Source of the DNA: Methanobacteriota archaeon
GTDB taxonomy: Archaea > Hydrothermarchaeota > Hydrothermarchaeia > Hydrothermarchaeales > SZUA-236
Length of the DNA: 10,318 nucleotides
NCBI GenBank assembly: GCA_003695745.1
Contig: RFHW01000060.1
Span: forward strand, 1-10,318
Direction of reading: 5' to 3'
Shown here: piece by piece, positions 4,673 through 10,318 of the stretch
How positions within the stretch are numbered: position 1 is the stretch's first letter
Layout of the letters: each line of letters starts with the position of its first letter
Made by a program: the position numbers and the translations under genes
The notes under the pieces: generated by a model
Database searches by the model: none
What the model saw: the letters and a program-made list of their open reading frames with translations, nothing else
Told to the model about the DNA's origin: nothing

Positions 4673-6994
4673 TCAGAACCACCTCTGAAGGCTCCCCTGA
4701 ACCATCTCCTCCTTCAGATGCTCCTTGGAATAGCCCAGAACCTCCATGATCCTTGCAACAGGCGGCAGGACCTGATTCTCAATATAGTAATCCACATCAT
4801 AATCCTCGATGGTCGCATCCTCCACCGGCTCAGCCCGATCCGAAATCAGCCCCCGGCCCTTCTTGATGATATAGCCGATGGCCATGCCTGGATTGACCTC
4901 CCGCCCCCTGTCAATGGCCTTCTGCGCCGCCTTCACATGGGGCCCCACGTTCTTGTACCTGCCGATGCCCTTGGTGAGCTGGGTGTAGATCGTTATATCC
5001 TCAAGGTCCACCCGCCTCTCCTTCAGCCGGTTGATGGTGTCCTTCACGATGTCGGCCGCCTTCTTCGGATCCCCCTCCCGCAGGATCACAGAGAGGACCT
5101 TCTGCTGCGTGTCCCTGGAGAGCCTGGTCCAGTCCCGCCGCACCGTCTCAAGCCCCTTCACAACTATGTTCCCCTTTTCATCTATAAGGGCGTACCTCTT
5201 CTTTGTGATGAATATCCCCCGGGGATAGAAGCCGTCATACTCCAGCTCCACAGTACCGGGAAGCCGCCTGTTCACATCCTCCATGAAGGACATGGCCCGC
5301 TCCTTCTCCTCAGGCTGGACCACGATGAAGAGCGAGTCCGTATCGCCGTAGACCACCTTGAAGCCGTACTCCTCCTCGGCTATGGCCATGACCTTCTTCG
5401 TGTACATCCTGGCGAAGCTGGTCACGCTCTCGGCGCACTCCTTCTTGTACCACCGCGCCCTGGGATATCCCATGTAGCCGTAGAAGCTGTTTGCAATGAT
5501 CTTCAGCGCCCTCTGGGAGATATCGAGCATCCGCTTCTCCCCAGGGTCCCTTGCCTCCTTCATCCTCCTCTTCGCAGAGAGCCTCCTCTCAAGAACCCTC
5601 TTCAGAACAGAAGGGATGAACCCTTCCTCTTCGGTGGTGAAGTGATAGTCCAGCTCAGGAGGGCTGTTCTCGCCCCGCCCGGGCCTGAGGGTGGCGGGGT
5701 CTATGTTATGGGTAACTATGATGCTGGGATAGAGGCTTCTGAAGTCAAAGACCACGATGTTCTCCACAATCCCCTTCACAGGCTCCATCACATAGCCGCC
5801 TGCATAGGTGTCTTCCGACCTGGCAAGATACTCCCTGCCGCTCCCCTTGTTCGGCACGACCTCCCCCCGTGCAAAGGCCTCCCTGATGAGCAGCCACTCC
5901 ACAAGCTGGCCAGCCGTCATCCTTGCCACGTCATGGAGGGGCAGGCCCACAACACGGGAGAGCTCAATATAGAGGGGGAGAAACCTCTCGGCAAGCTCCA
6001 GCGTGACATCGGCATCCTCCATGGAATAGGCCATGAACCTCTGAAGCTCCCTGCCGCCCCTGTCCCAGTAGCCGCACATGGCATCATGGGGTATCTTCTC
6101 CTTCTCCCTTCCAAGGACCTCTTTCACCACGTTCTCAAGGACATAGCTGCTGAGCCGCACATTACGGCGCACGATGGGATAGAGGTCCACATGGGGCCTT
6201 CCCTTCACAACAGACTCCACAAGCCCCCGCCCCTTCCTTATCTGCGGCTGGGACCCGTCCTGCCCAAGGGGGAGCTCCACTCCAAGGGCCTTTGCACGGG
6301 CCACGAGATAGGGGAGGTCGAACTGATCCGAGTTATAGCCCACAAGGACCTCGACGCCCTCCTCATTCACAAGCTCTTTGAAACGATGTAAAAGGGCCTT
6401 CTCGTCCTCCACAAGCTCCACGAAATCCAGGCCCTCCCCGGACTTGTATGTAAGGAGCCGCCTCAGCCCTGTGTTTGTTGAGAGGCTGAGCATGATCACA
6501 GGGTCTTTCTCGGCCCTGGGCGCGCCTTTAGGGTTGTATGTCTCTATGTCAAAGGCCATGACCCTGAGGCTCTCCGGACCCTCTCCGGCGGAGGAGATCC
6601 CCTTCAAAAAACCCTGCTCAGCCCTGTACTCGGCATAGTTGAGAGGTGTGAGCCCTTTATCGATCAGGTATCTCCTGGCAAAGAGTATGTCGTGCTCGAA
6701 TATGCCCTCTACACCCTCAATGGACCTCACCTCCTCCCTTATCTTAGGGACCTCGCTTGGATGGGACAGGATGAGCTTGAAAAACCGCATCTCTCTCCCA
6801 AGCATCCTCCTCTGCACCGCCTCAACGGCGCCGAAATCCCTGAGCCTCTCCTCCACAGCGCCGTCATGGGCGAGCACATAGAAATAGGGCTGAAAGCCGG
6901 GGTCAAAGAGGATCTTATCCTTCAGGAACAGGCGCACCTGCGCCTTCTCATCCACCGTCACATAGTCTATGTCCAGAAGCAGGTCCCTTGCCAT
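4673..6994 (-). CDS. polB: Family B replicative DNA polymerase (PolB)
   Basis: 773 residues, the normal length of archaeal PolB. The proofreading exonuclease motifs are intact: Exo I FDIE (148-151), Exo II YNSDQFD (220-226) and Exo III YSMEDAD (323-329). The polymerase motifs are intact: A DFRSLYPSII (417-426), B KIIANSFYGY (498-507) and C YGDTDS (549-554), plus KKRY (598-601); Asp417, Asp551 and Asp553 should be the metal ligands. The extreme C-terminus QGSLQRWF (766-773) is a PCNA-binding PIP box (QxxLxxWF). Pro36-Tyr37 in the N-terminal domain sit where archaeal PolB enzymes form the pocket that stalls on template uracil. There is no intein and no frameshift. The ATG at 6994 lies about 30 bases from a TATA box, implying little or no leader. 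It is an independent unit within a minus-strand run of genes; the membrane protein upstream has no obvious link to replication. Confidence 0.98.
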   Translation of the reverse strand: MARDLLLDIDYVTVDEKAQVRLFLKDKILFDPGFQPYFYVLAHDGAVEERLRDFGAVEAVQRRMLGREMRFFKLILSHPSEVPKIREEVRSIEGVEGIFEHDILFARRYLIDKGLTPLNYAEYRAEQGFLKGISSAGEGPESLRVMAFDIETYNPKGAPRAEKDPVIMLSLSTNTGLRRLLTYKSGEGLDFVELVEDEKALLHRFKELVNEEGVEVLVGYNSDQFDLPYLVARAKALGVELPLGQDGSQPQIRKGRGLVESVVKGRPHVDLYPIVRRNVRLSSYVLENVVKEVLGREKEKIPHDAMCGYWDRGGRELQRFMAYSMEDADVTLELAERFLPLYIELSRVVGLPLHDVARMTAGQLVEWLLIREAFARGEVVPNKGSGREYLARSEDTYAGGYVMEPVKGIVENIVVFDFRSLYPSIIVTHNIDPATLRPGRGENSPPELDYHFTTEEEGFIPSVLKRVLERRLSAKRRMKEARDPGEKRMLDISQRALKIIANSFYGYMGYPRARWYKKECAESVTSFARMYTKKVMAIAEEEYGFKVVYGDTDSLFIVVQPEEKERAMSFMEDVNRRLPGTVELEYDGFYPRGIFITKKRYALIDEKGNIVVKGLETVRRDWTRLSRDTQQKVLSVILREGDPKKAADIVKDTINRLKERRVDLEDITIYTQLTKGIGRYKNVGPHVKAAQKAIDRGREVNPGMAIGYIIKKGRGLISDRAEPVEDATIEDYDVDYYIENQVLPPVARIMEVLGYSKEHLKEEMVQGSLQRWF

Positions 6995-7019
6995 AAAAAA
7001 AGACTTACAGGCAAACAGC

Positions 7020-7037
7020 TTAATATAACCTTCTCTT
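7020..7037 (-). promoter_or_regulatory. Archaeal promoter of polB
   Basis: On the minus strand AAGAGAAGG (7037-7029) then TTATATTAA (7028-7020). The centre is about 30 bases before the polB ATG. The element fills the 44-base gap after the preceding stop codon, so polB need not depend on the upstream gene. Confidence 0.65.
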
Positions 7038-7038
7038 A

Positions 7039-7965
7039 TCAGGCGTTGGGGCCGCCGCCCTTCATGATCCTCGACAGATGTCTGTTCATCCTCTCAGCCT
7101 GGCCTTTGTTCACCTTCCTGATGAGTATCTCGCCCGAATGATATACGCTTATCATCCCTCCCAGGGGGCAGGAGAAGACGGTGACGGTGGGCAGCCTCGA
7201 GACAAGGCGGAATCCCCTTTTGCCGGCCTCCTTTATCTTCGTCTCGTCCACAGATATGGGTCCGTCCAGCTTGAAGACGAAGTTGCCTGTGCTGCACTGG
7301 CGCTGTCCCTTCACCGTGCCTGAGATGAGGGGGATCATCATATAGGGGCAGAAGGTGTTTGTAAAGATGAACGTGGTGAGCGTTGAGACCGTTATAAGGA
7401 GGAGGACGCTTTGAACCGGGAATATGAGAAGCGCCTGAGGCTGCAGATGAGCGCCCTCAGCAAGCCCCCAGAGTATCTCCTCGGCAACGGCGTAGAGGAG
7501 GGCTATCCTCACCATCCCCCTGAAGAGCATGCCAAGGCTCTCGCTTGTGGGTATGAGCTTCCCAGGCAGATATCCTATGAGGAATATCAGGGTTATGCTC
7601 CATATCCCTGCAAGGACGAGGAACTCCTGCGTGTAGGGCGCAATGCCAAGGAGGAGCTGGGCCGAGCGGGCTGTCAGCAGGATGACGCTGCTTGAGAGCA
7701 TTCCAAGGCGCGGGTCAAAGTGGGCCGAGCCGGTGAGCGGGACACCGAATGCGATGAAGAGGAAGATGTTTGTGGAGGGGAGAAATGGAAGAAGCGCCCT
7801 GAAGGCAGGGTACATGGCCACGATGAATCCGAAGAATACCCCTGCTATGACAGCTATGAAGACGCTTTCAAAGCCAAGGCCCAGGAAGGATTCATAGGTG
7901 AATATGGAGGGGTCGATTCTGATGAATCTTCTAAATGTGCTCTTCTCAAGACCTTCTTCTTCCAT
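7039..7965 (-). CDS. Polytopic membrane protein with soluble C-terminal domain
   Basis: 308 residues; not recognised as a named family. A short charged N-terminus is followed by about six hydrophobic segments (near 33-51, 62-80, 88-107, 113-132, 150-168 and 176-201). Residues about 225-303 are a soluble alpha/beta domain: a strand (FVFKLDGPIS), a helix (DETKIKEAGK), then strands over 252-284 that include VTVFSCPLGGMISVYHSGEI and a final helix (KGQAERMNRHLSRI). This order is reminiscent of one half of the TATA-binding-protein fold, including the HSGEILIRK stretch resembling the TBP FSSGK strand, but this is visual resemblance only. Cys225 in QCST and Cys266 in SCPLGG are the cysteines nearest or within the soluble part; no catalytic motif is evident. 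The ATG at 7965 lies about 34 bases from a strong TATA box. It sits between the Cys-rich gene and polB, each with its own promoter. Confidence 0.85.
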   Translation of the reverse strand: MEEEGLEKSTFRRFIRIDPSIFTYESFLGLGFESVFIAVIAGVFFGFIVAMYPAFRALLPFLPSTNIFLFIAFGVPLTGSAHFDPRLGMLSSSVILLTARSAQLLLGIAPYTQEFLVLAGIWSITLIFLIGYLPGKLIPTSESLGMLFRGMVRIALLYAVAEEILWGLAEGAHLQPQALLIFPVQSVLLLITVSTLTTFIFTNTFCPYMMIPLISGTVKGQRQCSTGNFVFKLDGPISVDETKIKEAGKRGFRLVSRLPTVTVFSCPLGGMISVYHSGEILIRKVNKGQAERMNRHLSRIMKGGGPNA

Positions 7966-7995
7966 ACCAGATCAAAGGCTAATCTAAAATCATGA

Positions 7996-8010
7996 TATAT
8001 AAATTAAACG
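7996..8010 (-). promoter_or_regulatory. Archaeal promoter of the membrane protein gene
   Basis: On the minus strand TTTATATA (8003-7996), preceded by CGTTTAA. The predicted start near 7972 leaves a leader of only a few bases before the ATG at 7965. The box lies in the 48-base gap after the stop codon of the Cys-rich gene. Confidence 0.65.
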
Positions 8011-8013
8011 TCC

Positions 8014-8139
8014 TCAGATATGCTTCCCAAGAGGACACTCCTCCATCAGGTGGACCGCCCTTTTCTCAATGGAGCAGGTAATCTCGCCGCAGGAGAAATC
8101 TGCCTCAGGACATTCAAAACAGGGGAGCTCCTCTGCCAT
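8014..8139 (-). CDS. Cys-rich microprotein (41 residues)
   Basis: A 41-residue frame starting at the ATG at 8139, with five cysteines: Cys7 and Cys10 (CFEC), Cys17, Cys22 and Cys35, plus His30 and His40. The pattern CxxC-x6-C-x4-C-x12-C suggests a small zinc- or metal-binding fold. There is no signal peptide or membrane segment. Support that it is real comes from a TATA box (8161-8169) centred 26 bases before the ATG, the same geometry as the other leaderless genes here, and from codon use like the neighbours. The frame stays open upstream into glmS antisense, but that extension is upstream of the predicted start and reads as a shadow. It is divergent from glmS with 54 bases between starts. 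The family is not recognised and no function is assigned; it could also be a chance frame. Confidence 0.6.
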   Translation of the reverse strand: MAEELPCFECPEADFSCGEITCSIEKRAVHLMEECPLGKHI

Positions 8140-8150
8140 CGACGTTGAAA

Positions 8151-8180
8151 GGATGAAAAGCTTAATAAGTTTTACGGTGG
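8151..8180. promoter_or_regulatory. Nearly palindromic TATA box serving glmS and the Cys-rich gene
   Basis: CTTAATAAG (8161-8169) reads CTTATTAAG on the other strand. On the plus strand it follows a BRE-like GGATGAAAAG (8151-8160) and its centre is 29 bases before the glmS ATG. On the minus strand it follows CGTAAAA (near 8176-8170) and its centre is 26 bases before the ATG of the Cys-rich gene. Both transcripts would be leaderless. Confidence 0.6.
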
Positions 8181-8193
8181 AAAGGGCCTGTCT

Positions 8194-9987
8194 ATGTGCG
8201 GGATCATAGGATATGTTGGCGGCGGAAAGGCGGCTCCAGTGGTCCTGGAAGGGCTCCGCACCCTGGAATACCGTGGATACGACTCCTGCGGCATAGCCAC
8301 AATCGACAAGGAGCTGGAGATAAGGAAGGACAGGGGGATGATAGGCGAGGTGGACAGGGAGCTCTCCTTCCGGGAGATGAAAGGCAGCCTGGGCATCGGC
8401 CACACCAGATGGGCCACACACGGCGTTCCATCGAGGGAGAACTCCCATCCACACCAGGACTGCGCCGGAGAGATAGCCCTTGTCCACAACGGCATCATAT
8501 CAAATTATCTTGAGCTCAAAGAGGGGCTGCTGGAAAGAGGCCATAGATTCACATCAGAGACAGACAGCGAGGTCCTGGCCCATCTCATAGAGGAGAAACA
8601 CCGCTCTGCAGGTCTGGAGGAGGCGGTGACAGAGGCCCTTAAAGAGGTGAAAGGCTCCTACGCCATCCTCGTGATCTCAAAAAAAGAGCCGGGGAGGATA
8701 CTCTGCGCCCGCCACGAGAGCCCCCTTCTCCTCGGCATCGGAGAGGAGGGGAACTTCATAGGCTCCGATATCTCGGCCTTCCTGAGGCATACGAAAAAGG
8801 TGGTGCCCCTTGAGGACATGGAATACGCCGTTGTGGAAAAAGAGGGCTGGACAGTGAAAAATACGCTCACCAGAGAGCCCGTGGAAAAGGAGGTGCTCAC
8901 CGTTGACTGGGACCAGCAGATGGCAGAAAAAGAAGGCTATCCAACGTTCATGGAAAAGGAGATCCACGAGCAGCCCCGGACCGTGAAAAACGCCATGGCC
9001 GTCTATGACCGGGACATAAAAGGGCTTGCAGAGATGATCCGGGAGGCGAAGCGCACATACATCATAGGCGCGGGCACAAGCCTCAACGCCGCATGGGTGT
9101 CCTTCTACTGGTTCGCCCGTCTCTGCAAGGCGCCTGTCATCGTCATGGACTCATCAGAGTTCATAGAAGGAGGCATCTGCGATGAGGACACGCTGGTCAT
9201 AGGCATCACCCAGTCCGGAGAGACCTACGACACCCTCGCAGCCATGAGGCACGCTAGGGAAAAGGGCGCCAAAACAGCCGCCATCGTCAATGTCATAGGC
9301 TCCACAGCAACGAGGGAGTCAGACCACGTGGTGATGCAGAACTCAGGCATCGAGATCGCTGTGTGCGCCACAAAGACATTCACAAGCCAGCTTGTGATCC
9401 TCCTGAGAACGGCGCTGGAGCTGGCCAAGCTCACCGGCGAAGGAGGCGGCGAAACAGGGGCTGTTGAAAAGGAGCTCGCCCACGTCCCCAGATACATGGA
9501 AGAGGTCCTTGAAAAGGAGGAGGAGATCAAAAGGGTTGCAGAAAAATACTGCAACAAAAGGAACTATCTATATATAGGCAAGGGCATCAGCCTGCCCACC
9601 GCCCTTGAAGGGGCGCTCAAGTTCAAGGAGATCACCTATTTCCATGCCGAGGGCATGAGCTCAGGCCTCCTCAAGCACGGCACCATCAGCCTGATTGACG
9701 ACGACATGATAACCGTCGCCATCATCCCCGGCGACGGCGAGAACAGGGAGCGCATCACAGGCAATGTCCAGGAGATAAAGGCGAGAGGCGGCTTCGTCAT
9801 AGCTGTGGTCTCCGGCGAGCCGGTGCCGCAGTGCGACATAAACATTACCGCCCCAAAATGTCATGAGCTCATCTCACCATTTGTGCTCACACCCATATGC
9901 CAGCTCCTCGCATACCACACGGCCCGCCATCACGGGCGGAACGTGGACCGGCCGAGGGCCCTTGCAAAGTCGGTGACAGTCGGCTGA
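8194..9987 (+). CDS. glmS: Glutamine--fructose-6-phosphate aminotransferase (isomerizing)
   Basis: 597 residues (E. coli GlmS is 609). It converts fructose-6-phosphate and glutamine to glucosamine-6-phosphate, the entry step to UDP-GlcNAc. The start MCGIIGYVG exposes Cys2 as the glutaminase nucleophile after Met removal. Glutaminase motifs are HTRWATHG (70-77), HNGIISNY (98-105) and TDSE (123-126). Two SIS sugar-isomerase domains follow, with GAGTS (292-296), ITQSGETYDT (338-347), CATKTFTSQL (391-400), EGALKFKE (472-479, isomerase Glu/Lys residues), LKHG (493-496) and the C-terminal LAKSVTV (590-596), whose Lys592 matches the catalytic lysine. All key residues are present. No glmS ribozyme is possible in the very short leader. 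The ATG at 8194 is set by the TATA box 29 bases upstream. The product probably feeds surface-glycan synthesis; the sequon-rich protein downstream is convergent, not co-transcribed. Confidence 0.98.
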   Translation: MCGIIGYVGGGKAAPVVLEGLRTLEYRGYDSCGIATIDKELEIRKDRGMIGEVDRELSFREMKGSLGIGHTRWATHGVPSRENSHPHQDCAGEIALVHNGIISNYLELKEGLLERGHRFTSETDSEVLAHLIEEKHRSAGLEEAVTEALKEVKGSYAILVISKKEPGRILCARHESPLLLGIGEEGNFIGSDISAFLRHTKKVVPLEDMEYAVVEKEGWTVKNTLTREPVEKEVLTVDWDQQMAEKEGYPTFMEKEIHEQPRTVKNAMAVYDRDIKGLAEMIREAKRTYIIGAGTSLNAAWVSFYWFARLCKAPVIVMDSSEFIEGGICDEDTLVIGITQSGETYDTLAAMRHAREKGAKTAAIVNVIGSTATRESDHVVMQNSGIEIAVCATKTFTSQLVILLRTALELAKLTGEGGGETGAVEKELAHVPRYMEEVLEKEEEIKRVAEKYCNKRNYLYIGKGISLPTALEGALKFKEITYFHAEGMSSGLLKHGTISLIDDDMITVAIIPGDGENRERITGNVQEIKARGGFVIAVVSGEPVPQCDINITAPKCHELISPFVLTPICQLLAYHTARHHGRNVDRPRALAKSVTVG

Positions 9988-10043
9988 AAATGCCAGCAGT
10001 GAAAAGCCGTTACTTGCATTACATTAGACTCGGAAAACTGAAC

Positions 10044-10053
10044 GATTTTTTAT
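10044..10053 (+). terminator. Probable U-tract terminator of glmS
   Basis: Six consecutive T residues (10046-10051) lie about 60 bases after the glmS stop codon, the usual form of an archaeal factor-independent termination signal. No strong hairpin precedes it. Confidence 0.4.
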
Positions 10054-10059
10054 CCCCCT

Positions 10060-10070
10060 CATGAATCATG
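10060..10070. repeat. Short palindrome CATGAATCATG
   Basis: An 11-base palindrome (CATGA-A-TCATG) between the 3' ends of glmS and the convergent partial gene. It may belong to the termination region; it could be chance. Confidence 0.3.
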
Positions 10071-10080
10071 TAAAAACCCG

Positions 10081-10125
10081 GGTGGAAAAATAAAAGGGGA
10101 AGAGGCAGGCACATTGTGCGCCTGC
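10081..10125 (-). terminator. Hairpin plus U-tracts ending the right-edge gene
   Basis: GCAGGC (10105-10110) and GCCTGC (10120-10125) form a stem, with GCACA/TGTGC as an alternative inner stem. On the minus strand this is followed by CCCCTTTTATTTTTCC (10098-10083). Hairpin and T-rich tract lie 14-60 bases after the stop codon at 10140, a good terminator for that gene. Confidence 0.55.
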
Positions 10126-10139
10126 TCAATAGAAGCTCT

Positions 10140-10318
10140 TTAGCTCCACACGCTGCCTGGATTCTTGCCGCCGACGCTTGACGTCATGTTGCTGTAGTTG
10201 ATGCTCAGGTCCGTGGCGTTCCATTCATAGGAAACGGTCAGCATGTTCATCGGTGCAAGGTAAAGCTCGAGCTTCTGCGGCCTTGTCAGGTTCAGGTCAA
10301 GGCCCACGTGGGTGTGGC
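10140..10318 (-). CDS. 3' end of a sequon-rich, probably extracellular protein (partial)
   Basis: Only the last 58 codons are in the window (reading frame begins at 10316); the start lies beyond the right edge. The family is not recognised. The fragment alternates hydrophobic and polar residues, suggesting beta strands (e.g. LELYLAPMNMLTVSYEW, fragment residues 16-32), and has no cysteine or lysine-rich tail. It contains four N-x-S/T sequons (NLT at fragment residue 9, NAT at 33, NYS at 40 and NMT at 43), unusually dense and typical of N-glycosylated archaeal S-layer or secreted proteins. There is no C-terminal membrane anchor in the fragment. It converges with glmS and ends in a hairpin/U-tract terminator. 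Surface location is inference from composition. Confidence 0.7.
   Translation of the reverse strand, partial: HTHVGLDLNLTRPQKLELYLAPMNMLTVSYEWNATDLSINYSNMTSSVGGKNPGSVWS

Noticed and set aside
4718..6391. 557-codon open frame on the plus strand
   Set aside because: It lies wholly antisense to polB, which has every family motif. Its Pro/His/Leu-rich translation matches no domain and is the expected shadow of a GC-biased gene.
8171..8193. glmS ribozyme or other leader element before glmS
   Set aside because: The TATA box at 8161-8169 leaves essentially no leader, so there is no room for such an RNA.
8140..8487. Upstream extension of the Cys-rich frame into glmS antisense
   Set aside because: It lies upstream of the predicted minus-strand start near 8139 and is antisense to the conserved glutaminase domain.

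Overview
The window is archaeal, most likely from a euryarchaeote. It carries a family B replicative DNA polymerase with a C-terminal PCNA-binding tail, an ATP-dependent DNA ligase of the archaeal type, TATA boxes with purine-rich BRE elements directly upstream of most genes, and start codons that usually lie 26-30 bases from the TATA centre, so most transcripts should be leaderless or nearly so. The genus cannot be fixed from the sequence. Coding density is high: no gene-free stretch exceeds about 200 bases, and I see no tRNA, rRNA, CRISPR array or insertion sequence.

Layout, left to right. A small zinc-ribbon protein (138-425, +) converges within 9 bases on the ATP-dependent DNA ligase (435-2111, -). 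Upstream of the ligase on the same strand lies a two-component pair: a soluble PAS histidine kinase (2496-3605, -) whose 3' end overlaps a stand-alone receiver-domain response regulator (2150-2542, -). Divergent from the kinase is an unrecognised 55-residue gene (3694-3861, +). It converges within 10 bases on a two-gene module made of a Cro/C1-type repressor (4258-4464, -) and a four-helix DUF2178-like membrane protein (3872-4258, -), coupled by a TAATG overlap. The module has a roughly 105-base leader with a perfect 10-bp inverted repeat, and a promoter with three operator-like repeats spaced 42 and 21 bp apart, i.e. on one face of the helix.

Next come DNA polymerase B (4673-6994, -), a polytopic membrane protein with a soluble C-terminal domain (7039-7965, -) and a 41-residue Cys-rich protein (8014-8139, -), each with its own TATA box just after the preceding stop. 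The Cys-rich gene is divergent from glmS (8194-9987, +), and one nearly palindromic TATA box between them is correctly spaced for both start codons. The right edge holds the last 58 codons of a sequon-rich, probably extracellular protein (10140-10318, -).

Functionally the window combines replication and repair (PolB, ligase), two-component sensing, a self-contained repressor/membrane-protein module and amino-sugar synthesis (GlmS makes glucosamine-6-phosphate, the precursor of UDP-GlcNAc used in archaeal surface glycans). The genes are mostly independent transcription units; only kinase-regulator and repressor-DUF2178 look like true operons. The features most worth pursuing are the phased operator array with its structured leader, and the Cys-rich microprotein facing glmS.
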